Source of the DNA: Nereida ignava
GTDB lineage: Bacteria; Pseudomonadota; Alphaproteobacteria; Rhodobacterales; Rhodobacteraceae
NCBI RefSeq assembly: GCF_001049735.1
Contig: NZ_CVPC01000006.1
Location: 1-64,000 of the forward strand
Length of the DNA: 64,000 bases
Direction: 5' to 3'
Shown: positions 7,833 to 15,535 of the stretch, in pieces
Layout of the letters: every line of letters begins with the position of its first letter
Numbering within the stretch: position 1 is the stretch's first letter
The notes under the pieces: generated by a model
Told to the model about the DNA's origin: nothing
Databases searched by the model: none
What the model saw: the letters and a program-made list of their open reading frames with translations, nothing else
Translations under genes and position numbers: made by a program

Positions 7833-9203
7833 ATGTCTATTCCACAAAGCGGCGGCGGCCCAATCGAACACCACGATGATCTTGCGGCGCTTTTGGAGAA
7901 AGGCTGCAAGCCGAAGGATGCTTGGCGCATTGGGACGGAGCATGAGAAATTTGGATATTGCCAGGATAGCCATCTGCCTTTGCCCTATGAGGGCGAGCGG
8001 TCGATCAAGGCAGTCCTAGAAGGGCTTCAAAGGCGCTTTGGATGGTCTCCGGTGGTTGAGGCGGGCAACATCATTGGCCTTGAAAAAGACGGTGCAAACG
8101 TCAGTCTTGAACCGGGTGGCCAGCTTGAGTTGTCTGGCGCACCACTGGAAAATATTCACCAAACTTGTGATGAAGTGAACACCCACCTCGCGGAAGTGCG
8201 CGCGATCGCGGATGAAATTGGCGTTAAGTTTATTGGCCTCGGTGCAGCCCCTGAATGGAGCGGCGCGCAAATGCCCGTCATGCCCAAAGGCCGCTATAAA
8301 CTGATGACGGATTACATGGACCGCGTTGGGACGCACGGCAAACAAATGATGTACCGGACCTGCACTGTTCAGGTGAACCTCGACTTTGGTTCCGAGGCGG
8401 ACATGGTGCAAAAGCTGCGCGTCGCCTTGGCTCTTCAACCTGTTGCCACGGCCCTTTTCGCAAATTCACCGTTCTTTGAAGGTAAGCCAAACGGTCATAA
8501 ATCTTGGCGGAGCCGTATTTGGCGCAATCTGGATGATGCGCGCACAGGCACGCTTCCGTTTGTGTTTGAGCAAGGGTTCGGGTTTGAGGCTTGGGTGCAA
8601 TATGCGCTCGATGTGCCAATGTATTTTGTCTACCGCGACGGAAAGTACGTGGACGCCTTGGGAATGTCGTTCCGTGATTTTCTTAAGGGGCAGCTGCCTG
8701 CGCTCCCTGGTGAAAAGCCGACGCTGTCTGACTGGGCCGATCACCTCACAACAATTTTCCCCGAGGCGCGGATCAAGCAGTTCTTGGAAATGCGTGGAGC
8801 GGATGGTGGCCCATGGCGCAGACTTTGTGCGCTTCCTGCGTTTTGGGTTGGTATTTGTTACGATCAAAACGCGCTGGATGCGGCGTGGGATCTTTGCAAA
8901 GGCTGGAGCGCTGAACAACGTGAAGCGCTTCGCGTGGCCGCATCGGTAGACGGGTTGCAGGCTAAGGTTGACGGTATCGTTATGGCTGATCTGGCGCGTG
9001 AGCTGGTTGCCATTGCCGAAGCTGGCCTGAAGGCGCGCGGCAAAGCGGGCGCAGGTGGCATGGTTCCTGATGAGACGCACTTCCTGAACGCATTGCATGA
9101 GACGCTTGAAACAGGCATGACGCCAGCGGATGAATTGCTTGCGCGCTATAACGGTGAATGGGGTGGTGATCTGTCTCGCATCTACGGCGAATACAGCTAC
9201 TGA
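7833..9203 (+). CDS. gshA: Glutamate--cysteine ligase
   Basis: It catalyses the ATP-dependent joining of L-glutamate and L-cysteine, the first and limiting step of glutathione synthesis. The 456-residue protein belongs to the plant/alphaproteobacterial class of the enzyme. It shows WRIGTEHEKFG at 31-41, the substrate-binding stretch SLEPGGQLE at 91-99, and the YRTCTVQVNLDF region. Length is normal for the class. It converges tail to tail on plsY with no gap. The run of eight residues before the conserved start region fits an ATG at 7833. Confidence 0.94.
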   Translation: MSIPQSGGGPIEHHDDLAALLEKGCKPKDAWRIGTEHEKFGYCQDSHLPLPYEGERSIKAVLEGLQRRFGWSPVVEAGNIIGLEKDGANVSLEPGGQLELSGAPLENIHQTCDEVNTHLAEVRAIADEIGVKFIGLGAAPEWSGAQMPVMPKGRYKLMTDYMDRVGTHGKQMMYRTCTVQVNLDFGSEADMVQKLRVALALQPVATALFANSPFFEGKPNGHKSWRSRIWRNLDDARTGTLPFVFEQGFGFEAWVQYALDVPMYFVYRDGKYVDALGMSFRDFLKGQLPALPGEKPTLSDWADHLTTIFPEARIKQFLEMRGADGGPWRRLCALPAFWVGICYDQNALDAAWDLCKGWSAEQREALRVAASVDGLQAKVDGIVMADLARELVAIAEAGLKARGKAGAGGMVPDETHFLNALHETLETGMTPADELLARYNGEWGGDLSRIYGEYSY

Positions 9204-9794
9204 TTACTTGCTACCGATTTTACCTTCGGTGCCTTTCAACAGGCGCTGAATGTTTTCGGTGTGCCGCCAAAAGATAAGTAGAGCCAAGATGATCAGGAAG
9301 GGCACCATGAGTGTTCCTCCCAGTGCGGCTGCATAGACCGGCGCAAGCGCGCTGGCGATCAATGCCGACAGGGACGAATATCTGCTGAGTGCGGCAATGA
9401 CGAGCCAAGTGGCGCCAGCAGCCAATCCAACAGGCCAGCAAGCGGCGAAAATTAGGCCAAAGAAAGTGGCGACGCCTTTACCGCCTTTGAAGCCCAGCCA
9501 TACTGGATAGCAATGACCGACAAATGCGGCCAGTCCCGCCACCAGTCCTGCGAGTTCTCCGAAAAGAGCACCGGCAAGTAAGACAGCAATGCCCGCTTTG
9601 CCTGCATCAAGGATCAGGGTCAGAAAGGCAGCAAGTTTGTTTCCGGTGCGCAAAACATTTGTCGCACCAATGTTACCGGACCCGATTGCCCGTAAATCAC
9701 CAAGCCCGAACACTTTGGCCATCACAATACCAAACGGAATTGCGCCAAAGAGATAGCCTGCAAGTGCGGCAAGAAGGAGGGTGATAATTGTCAT
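9204..9794 (-). CDS. plsY: Acyl-phosphate--glycerol-3-phosphate acyltransferase
   Basis: PlsY acylates the sn-1 position of glycerol-3-phosphate using acyl-phosphate from PlsX, the first step of phospholipid synthesis, in the inner membrane. The 196-residue protein has the three conserved cytoplasmic loops: GSGNIGATNVLRTG, a glycine-rich FKGGKGVAT, and the later HTENIQRLLKGTE. Several membrane helices are visible. Its ATG overlaps the stop of the pyrC-like gene, making it the last gene of a pyrB-containing unit. Confidence 0.95.
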   Translation of the reverse strand: MTIITLLLAALAGYLFGAIPFGIVMAKVFGLGDLRAIGSGNIGATNVLRTGNKLAAFLTLILDAGKAGIAVLLAGALFGELAGLVAGLAAFVGHCYPVWLGFKGGKGVATFFGLIFAACWPVGLAAGATWLVIAALSRYSSLSALIASALAPVYAAALGGTLMVPFLIILALLIFWRHTENIQRLLKGTEGKIGSK

Positions 9795-11056
9795 AGGGTG
9801 CCGTGGACCAGTTCACCTTCAACAAGTGTTGCGATGATCCGACCTTCCATGCGTTGTCCGTCGAATGGCGTGTTCTTGGATTTCGATTTCAGTTTGAAGC
9901 GATCCATAATGAACGGTGCGCTGGGATCAAACACCACCAGATCGGCAGGGGCACCAACTTCAAGGCGACCTTGCGCAAGGCCTAACCGGTTTGCGGGGTT
10001 TAGTGACAGGGCAGCCCAGAGCGTCGGTAGATCGATCATCCCAGAATTGACGACCCTAAGCGCTGCAGGAAACAGGGTCTCAAGAGCAACCGCACCGCTC
10101 GCGGCTTCCTCAAATGGCAGGCGCTTGCTTTCCTCATCTTGGGGGGTGTGCATGGAATGGATGATGTCGATAGTTCCATCCGCAAGCGCCTCAATCATCG
10201 CAATGCGGTCATCTTCGCAACGTAGAGGAGGCTTGATCTTAAAGAACGTGCGGTAGTTGGCGACGTCCAGTTCGTTCAGCGTTAAGTGATGGATGCTAAC
10301 ACCTGCCGTCACATCCAGACCATTCGCCTTGGCGCGTTTTAGGGGTGGGATCGCACGTGCAGTGGTAATCTGATCGGCGTGATATTTCGCACCGGTCATT
10401 TCGACCAGCGCGATATCACGATCAAGGCCCATACGCTCGGCCATAGGTGAGACAGCCGGCAGCCCCCGCAACGATGCGAATTTGCCGCTTGTCGCACAGG
10501 CGCCTTTGCTCAGGGTTGGCTCTTGCACGTGGCCGATGACCAGTGCGCCAAGTGATCGTGCGTAGGTCAATGCGCGTTGATAGACTTTGGTGTTGGTGAT
10601 GACGTGATCGCAATCTGTGAACGCTACTGCGCCTGCGTCTTGCAGAAAACCGATCTCAACCATTTCGCTGCCTGCGCGTCCCTTTGTTAGGGCGGCCATC
10701 GGGTGCACTTTGACGGGGCTGTCTTTTTCTGCGCGCTTTGCGATGAACTCTAACACTTCGGGTGTATCAATGGCGGGGTCTGTGTCTGGGCGCGTTACAA
10801 TTGTGGTGACCCCACCTGCCGCTGCCGCAGCGCCCGCAGAAGCATAACTCTCTTTGTGGCGCTCTCCTGGCTCACAAATTTTCACGCCAATATCAACGAT
10901 ACCTGGTGCAAGGCATGCCCCGTCCAGATCGACAATAGTCCCAACCTGCGGGCCATCGATCGCTGTGATTTGTCCGTTGGCTACCGTGAGGCCGCCGAGA
11001 GCATCGGTGCGCGTTGCGGGGTTGATCAGGCGGGCGTTGATATAGGTCGTGGTCAT
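9791..11056 (-). CDS. Dihydroorotase-like protein lacking catalytic residues (PyrC')
   Basis: A 421-residue amidohydrolase-fold protein with the overall dihydroorotase sequence, but predicted inactive. In active type I enzymes the N-terminal motif is D-x-H-x-H-x-R-E-P-G; here it reads D55-I-G57-V-K59-I-C61-E-P-G, so both metal histidines and the Arg are gone. The catalytic Asp of T-D-H-A-P-H is replaced by M302 in HSMHTPQ. Loss at two separate sites fits the PyrC' pseudo-dihydroorotases known from pseudomonads, which scaffold aspartate carbamoyltransferase. The gene lies in the same unit as pyrB, separated by one small gene, and overlaps plsY by 4 bp. An active pyrC should exist elsewhere in the genome. 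Automatic annotation would probably call it pyrC. Confidence 0.88.
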   Translation of the reverse strand: MTTTYINARLINPATRTDALGGLTVANGQITAIDGPQVGTIVDLDGACLAPGIVDIGVKICEPGERHKESYASAGAAAAAGGVTTIVTRPDTDPAIDTPEVLEFIAKRAEKDSPVKVHPMAALTKGRAGSEMVEIGFLQDAGAVAFTDCDHVITNTKVYQRALTYARSLGALVIGHVQEPTLSKGACATSGKFASLRGLPAVSPMAERMGLDRDIALVEMTGAKYHADQITTARAIPPLKRAKANGLDVTAGVSIHHLTLNELDVANYRTFFKIKPPLRCEDDRIAMIEALADGTIDIIHSMHTPQDEESKRLPFEEAASGAVALETLFPAALRVVNSGMIDLPTLWAALSLNPANRLGLAQGRLEVGAPADLVVFDPSAPFIMDRFKLKSKSKNTPFDGQRMEGRIIATLVEGELVHGTL

Positions 11057-11063
11057 TTCGTCT

Positions 11064-11615
11064 TTATCCTGCGATCCAGATCATAAGGCCAACAAGGGCA
11101 AACATCGTCAGCAATGCGTAGGTGGCGATCATGCCGCTCATCGCCGCGTCACTTTTCTTCTTTTTCGGCTTACCCCCGAGGCTGGTGTCATCCACCTCTG
11201 GCGGGGTGACAGCCGCATCGCTTTCTAAGGTGATGGTGGGCGTTTGCGCGCCTGCTTCTTTGAAAGCACCAATTGGTCGCAGCGGGTGTTTGTGGGCGAG
11301 TGATGTCATTTGCCCTGCGAATGCCTTGGACAGAACCACGACGACATAGCCGTCTACATCCACAATTCGTTCTGCGTAGGGGTCGATATCACGCGATGCT
11401 ATGCCAAGGCCGGTTTCCATATAGCCGCGCAGGCCGATGTCTTCGAGGTCATTGACGCTAAAGATTTCGACAAAATCTGTATCTAGTTCGGGGGCGTTAA
11501 GGGCCTGCTGTACGTCATATGCCGTTAGGGCTTTCGCGTCAGCCGCAGGGAGAGCGACCTCATAGAGCCGCACGATGCCGGCTTCGTCGGCGTCAACGTG
11601 TTTGAGCCAGCTCAT
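11064..11615 (-). CDS. Tail-anchored membrane protein between pyrB and pyrC'
   Basis: A 183-residue protein that I do not recognise. Residues 1-145 form a soluble part with mixed helix and strand, then a linker with a basic patch (KPKKKK), then a single membrane helix of about 20 residues at the very C-terminus. This is a tail-anchor topology with the N-terminus in the cytoplasm. Its ATG overlaps the pyrB stop (ATGA) and pyrC' follows after 7 bp, so all are probably translated from one message. Position suggests that it may bind the PyrB-PyrC' complex to the membrane, which is inference only. Confidence 0.82.
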   Translation of the reverse strand: MSWLKHVDADEAGIVRLYEVALPAADAKALTAYDVQQALNAPELDTDFVEIFSVNDLEDIGLRGYMETGLGIASRDIDPYAERIVDVDGYVVVVLSKAFAGQMTSLAHKHPLRPIGAFKEAGAQTPTITLESDAAVTPPEVDDTSLGGKPKKKKSDAAMSGMIATYALLTMFALVGLMIWIAG

Positions 11616-12562
11616 GTTGCAACCCCTTGGGCTGTTTCGCGGCTGGCTTGGACAAGCAATTCCATCGCGGCCATCCGCACAGCGACGCCCATTTCGACTT
11701 GCTCCTGGATGACCGAACGGTTGATGTCATCGGCAAGTTCGCCGTCGATCTCAACACCTCGGTTCATTGGGCCTGGGTGCATGACAATTGCGTCGCTTGC
11801 CGCGTTATCCAGTTTTGCCTGATCCAGACCATAGCGGTGATAATACTCACGTTCCGACGGGATAAAGCCACCGTCCATCCGCTCGCGCTGAAGGCGCAGC
11901 ATCATCACAACATCAACGTCTTTAAGGCCTTCTTCCATGTTGTCGAACACCTCTACGCCAAAGTGGTCAATCTCTGCGGGCATCAACGTGGGCGGTGCAA
12001 TCAGGCGAATGCGGTTTTCCATCTTGCCCAACAACATAATGTTTGAGCGCGCCACACGGCTGTGAGCGATATCGCCACAAATTGCGATGTTGAGACGATG
12101 AAGCCGCCCCTTGCGCCGCCGAATGGTCAAGGCATCCAGAAGCGCCTGCGTGGGGTGTTCATGGCGTCCATCGCCCGCGTTTAGCACTGCGCAATTTACC
12201 TTTTGCGATAACAGATCAACCGCGCCGGAATGAGGGTGGCGCACCACCAGCAAATCGGGGTGCATTGCGTTCAGGGTCATCGCCGTATCAATCAGCGTTT
12301 CGCCCTTTTTGATCGAGCTGGCCTGCATGGCCATGTTCATCACATCCGCGCCGAGACGTTTGCCTGCCAACTCAAAGCTTGCTTGGGTCCGCGTCGAATT
12401 CTCGAAGAACATATTGATCTGCGTCAGACCCGCCAACACATCGGAATGCTTGTGAGGCTGGCGGTTTAGCGCAACATATTGGTCCGCCAGATCAAGAAGG
12501 GTCGTAATCTCATCAGGGGCGAGTTGTTCGATTCCAAGCAGATGTTTGGCGCGCCATCCCAT
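11612..12562 (-). CDS. pyrB: Aspartate carbamoyltransferase catalytic subunit
   Basis: PyrB condenses carbamoyl phosphate with L-aspartate, the first committed step of pyrimidine synthesis. The 316-residue protein carries the carbamoyl-phosphate loop FENSTRT, the HPTQALLD segment, and the aspartate-site stretch around [12 protein letters not shown]. There is no pyrI in the unit; instead it is followed by a tail-anchored protein and a degenerate dihydroorotase, as expected for the dodecameric PyrB-PyrC' class. It heads the set pyrB / tail-anchored / pyrC' / plsY and diverges from the uracil-DNA glycosylase by about 100 bp. Confidence 0.95.
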   Translation of the reverse strand: MGWRAKHLLGIEQLAPDEITTLLDLADQYVALNRQPHKHSDVLAGLTQINMFFENSTRTQASFELAGKRLGADVMNMAMQASSIKKGETLIDTAMTLNAMHPDLLVVRHPHSGAVDLLSQKVNCAVLNAGDGRHEHPTQALLDALTIRRRKGRLHRLNIAICGDIAHSRVARSNIMLLGKMENRIRLIAPPTLMPAEIDHFGVEVFDNMEEGLKDVDVVMMLRLQRERMDGGFIPSEREYYHRYGLDQAKLDNAASDAIVMHPGPMNRGVEIDGELADDINRSVIQEQVEMGVAVRMAAMELLVQASRETAQGVAT

Positions 12563-12663
12563 GTCTTAAGTCCCCTCAACATGATGTTCAGCGCCTTATA
12601 TGAGCCCATCCAAAGCGCGGCAAGGTGTTTACCATCTCAAGGGCTGCGCATAAGTTTAGCCGC

Positions 12664-13431
12664 ATGGAATCATTGGATTGGCACAGCGGCCTTGCCGCGC
12701 TGGAGTGGCAGGTGGAGTTGGGTGCTGATGAATGCATCAGTGACGCGCCGATCAACCGCTATGACGTGCCTGCAGAAGCGCCCAAATTAGCTGCAAAAGG
12801 GGTTAAGCACGCAGCACCTGTTATTACCCCGAAATTAGATGTCGTCGCCGAGGCGCAAAAAGCCGCACAGGCCGCGTCTAATCTGGATGAGTTGAAAGCC
12901 GCAATGGCGGGCTTTGAGCATTGTGATCTGAAAAAAGGCGCGCAAAATTTGGTGTTCAGTGACGGCATTGTGGGCGCGCCGTTGATGGTTGTGGGCGAAG
13001 CACCGGGCCGCGAAGAGGACATTGCAGGCAAGCCTTTCATTGGTGCTGCTGGTGCCATGCTTGACCGGATGTTGGGCGCGATTGACGTTTCGCGCACAAA
13101 AGACGTCTACATCACAAACGTTATCCCGTGGCGGCCCCCGTCTAATCGTGATCCAAAGTCGCTTGAGATTGCGATGATGCAGCCTTTCCTTATGCGTCAT
13201 ATCGCGCTGGCGGCTCCAAAAGTTTTGATCGCGATGGGCAACATCAGTTGTCAGGCCCTGCTTGATCGCAAAGGCGTGACCCGCTTGCGCGGCACATGGG
13301 CCGAGGCAGCAGGATTGCCGTTGATGCCGATGTTCCATCCAGCATATTTGCTTCGTAACCCCGCCGTAAAGCGCGAGGCGTGGGCTGACCTGCTTGATGT
13401 GCGCGCGCGCCTGAAGGGAAATGGCCCATGA
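12664..13431 (+). CDS. Uracil-DNA glycosylase, family 4-like without the Fe-S cysteines
   Basis: It removes uracil from DNA to start base-excision repair. The 255-residue protein has the family 4 core: GEAPGREED at 111-119, GKPFIGAAG at 122-130, and HPAYLLRN at 225-232. Unlike typical family 4 enzymes, the cluster-binding cysteines are missing: the CxxC pair is reduced to C87, the Cys of K-C-R-P-P is W156, and the fourth position is M172. An Fe-S-free relative has, as I recall, been described in Bradyrhizobium. The first 75 residues are a poorly conserved extension. I used the ATG at 12664; an upstream in-frame start at 12625 would add 13 unlikely residues. The stop overlaps moaB (ATGA). Confidence 0.87.
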   Translation: MESLDWHSGLAALEWQVELGADECISDAPINRYDVPAEAPKLAAKGVKHAAPVITPKLDVVAEAQKAAQAASNLDELKAAMAGFEHCDLKKGAQNLVFSDGIVGAPLMVVGEAPGREEDIAGKPFIGAAGAMLDRMLGAIDVSRTKDVYITNVIPWRPPSNRDPKSLEIAMMQPFLMRHIALAAPKVLIAMGNISCQALLDRKGVTRLRGTWAEAAGLPLMPMFHPAYLLRNPAVKREAWADLLDVRARLKGNGP

Positions 13432-13979
13432 GTTCAGCCAGTCGAATTGATGAAACGCGCGAATTCATAGTGGTGCGCATTGCCGTGCTCACGGTCAGTG
13501 ATACGCGCACGTCTGACGATGACCGCTCCGGCGATACGCTTGTCGCGCGTCTCGAAGCGGCAGGTCACCAATTGGCCGCACGTAGCATCGTGAAAGATGA
13601 TCGGACGGAGATCGCGAATATCCTGCGCGCTTGGTGTGATGATGAGGCCGTTGACGTGATTATCTCAACGGGGGGCACGGGCCTGACTGGGCGGGATGTC
13701 ACCGTTGAGGCACACAGGGACGTTTACGAAAAAGAGATCGATGCGTTCGGCACAGTTTTTACCCACGTGAGCATGGCAAAGATCGGCACCAGCGCGGTGC
13801 AATCTAGGGCGACTGGCGGCGTTGCGAACGGGACGTATTTGTTCGCACTCCCGGGCAGCACTGGCGCGTGCAAAGACGCGTGGGACGAGATTTTGGTCAA
13901 ACAACTCGATTACCGCCACCGGCCGTGTAATTTTGTAGAAATCATGCCGCGCCTTGATGAACACAAGCGCCGGAAGTGA
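13428..13979 (+). CDS. moaB: MoaB/Mog-type molybdenum cofactor protein
   Basis: A 183-residue MoCF-fold protein that binds molybdopterin, and in the Mog/MoaB group adenylates it before molybdate insertion. The signature STGGTGLTGRDVT is present, along with the N-terminal IAVLTVSDTR strand and an ALPGS loop. The length fits MoaB of alphaproteobacteria. It overlaps the uracil-DNA glycosylase gene by 4 bp and is far from the other molybdenum genes in this window (2599-3284 and 27511-31635). Confidence 0.92.
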   Translation: MSSASRIDETREFIVVRIAVLTVSDTRTSDDDRSGDTLVARLEAAGHQLAARSIVKDDRTEIANILRAWCDDEAVDVIISTGGTGLTGRDVTVEAHRDVYEKEIDAFGTVFTHVSMAKIGTSAVQSRATGGVANGTYLFALPGSTGACKDAWDEILVKQLDYRHRPCNFVEIMPRLDEHKRRK

Positions 13980-14083
13980 AGTTTTTGTGCAGATGACCGA
14001 CGGAAACGCGGCTCTGGTTCGTTAAAGATTTGGTAAAATGCCAAAAGGGCCTAAGTCTATCCGTAGACAATTAGGATAATGCG

Positions 14084-15535
14084 ATGCGATTCTTGTTGCG
14101 TAGCCTCATGGGCATGGTGATGTTGGCGTTGACGGCAGGCTTGGTAAGCTTTGCTGGCTACTCGGTGGTGAGCGCTGTGCGCGAAAAAGCGGCACAAACG
14201 CCGTTCGCCAGACCAGCACGCGAGCGGACATTTACAGTAAATGTTGTTCCATTTGAGCCGACAACAGTTGTGCCAGAAATGACTGTGTTTGGTCAGATCG
14301 AGAGCCGCCGCACCCTTGATTTGCGCGCCGCCGTCGCAGGTCCCGTTATTGAAGTTTCACCTAACTTTACGGAAGGCGGTCGTGTTTCAGAGGGTGAGTT
14401 GTTGGTACGCATCGACCCGTTTGAAGCGCAAACTGCGTTGGCGCGTGTCAAAGCGGACGTATCTGATGCGCTTGCCGAACAGCGCGAGGCAACAGCGGCT
14501 TTGCTTTTGGCAAAAGATGATCTGGCTGGCGTGACTGCACAGCGCGATTTGCGCAGCCGCGCGCTTGTGCGGCAGCAGGACCTAAAGGATCGCGGTGTCG
14601 GCACAGATGCGGCTGTTGAGGCTGCTGAATTAGCGGTAGCTGCGGCTGATCAAGCTATCTTGACCCGCAGACAAGCGGTGCAGCAGGCGCAGGCACGTGT
14701 GGACCGTGCCGATGCGCAAATTGAGCGACTGGATATTTCGCGCATGGAGGCAGAGCGTCGTCTAGCAGACACGCAGATCCGCGCAAAATTTGATGGCACC
14801 TTGGCGGACGTGGCTGTGGTGGAAGGTACGCGTGCCGCACAGGGGGCAGCGCTTGCGCAGCTTGTTGATCCTGCACAACTGGAGGTAGCTTTTCGTCTGT
14901 CCACGACCCAATATGCACGGCTTTTGGATGATGCTGGCGCTTTGACGCAAGCGCCGGTCACCGTCACGCTCGACGTTCTGGGCACCGATATGAAAAGCAG
15001 CGGCGTGATTGCTCGCGAAGGTGCAAGCGTTGGTGAAGGGCAAACGGGCCGATTGGTATTTGCGCGCCTCAATGACCCACGCGGGATGCGCCCGGGTGAT
15101 TTCGTCAGCGTTAGTATTGCAGAGCCCGCGTTGAACTGGGTTGTCAGCCTGCCCGCTGCGGCGGTGAATGCCAGTGGTGAGCTGCTTGTGCTGGGTGAGG
15201 ATGAGCGCTTGGAAGTAGTGCAGGCTCAGGTTCTTCGTCGTCAGGGCGATTTCGTATTGGTCCGCGCACGTAATATGGAAGGCCGCGAGGTCGTGACTGC
15301 GCGGTCTCCGGTTCTGGGCGCGGGTATCAAAGTCCGTCCGCTGCGCGCTGATGCCGTTGTGGAAGAGCCGCAAACCGTTGCGCTGACGCCGGAACGACGC
15401 GCCAAGCTTGTTGCATTTATCAATGCCAATACGCGCATGCCCAAGGCAGCTAAAGACAGAGTTTTGGCCCAACTCAATCAGGACGTGGTTCCTGCCCGCG
15501 TGGTTGAGCGGATTGAAGCACGGATGGGCAGCTGA
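14084..15535 (+). CDS. RND efflux pump periplasmic adaptor (membrane fusion protein)
   Basis: A 483-residue adaptor that would link the inner-membrane RND pump to an outer-membrane channel. An N-terminal membrane/signal segment (about 7-30) is followed by a lipoyl half-motif, a long alpha-hairpin of heptad-like sequence (about 125-225), the second lipoyl half, and beta-barrel domains. The last 50 residues (about 433-483) form an additional helical tail with many Lys and Arg that most adaptors lack. The stop shares one base with the start of the pump gene (TGATG). No TolC-type gene and no dedicated regulator lie beside the pair. The substrate is unknown. Confidence 0.9.
   Translation: MRFLLRSLMGMVMLALTAGLVSFAGYSVVSAVREKAAQTPFARPARERTFTVNVVPFEPTTVVPEMTVFGQIESRRTLDLRAAVAGPVIEVSPNFTEGGRVSEGELLVRIDPFEAQTALARVKADVSDALAEQREATAALLLAKDDLAGVTAQRDLRSRALVRQQDLKDRGVGTDAAVEAAELAVAAADQAILTRRQAVQQAQARVDRADAQIERLDISRMEAERRLADTQIRAKFDGTLADVAVVEGTRAAQGAALAQLVDPAQLEVAFRLSTTQYARLLDDAGALTQAPVTVTLDVLGTDMKSSGVIAREGASVGEGQTGRLVFARLNDPRGMRPGDFVSVSIAEPALNWVVSLPAAAVNASGELLVLGEDERLEVVQAQVLRRQGDFVLVRARNMEGREVVTARSPVLGAGIKVRPLRADAVVEEPQTVALTPERRAKLVAFINANTRMPKAAKDRVLAQLNQDVVPARVVERIEARMGS

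Noticed and set aside
9791-11056. Active dihydroorotase (pyrC) as a plain annotation
   Set aside because: Metal-binding and catalytic residues are missing at two separate sites, so the enzyme name would mislead.
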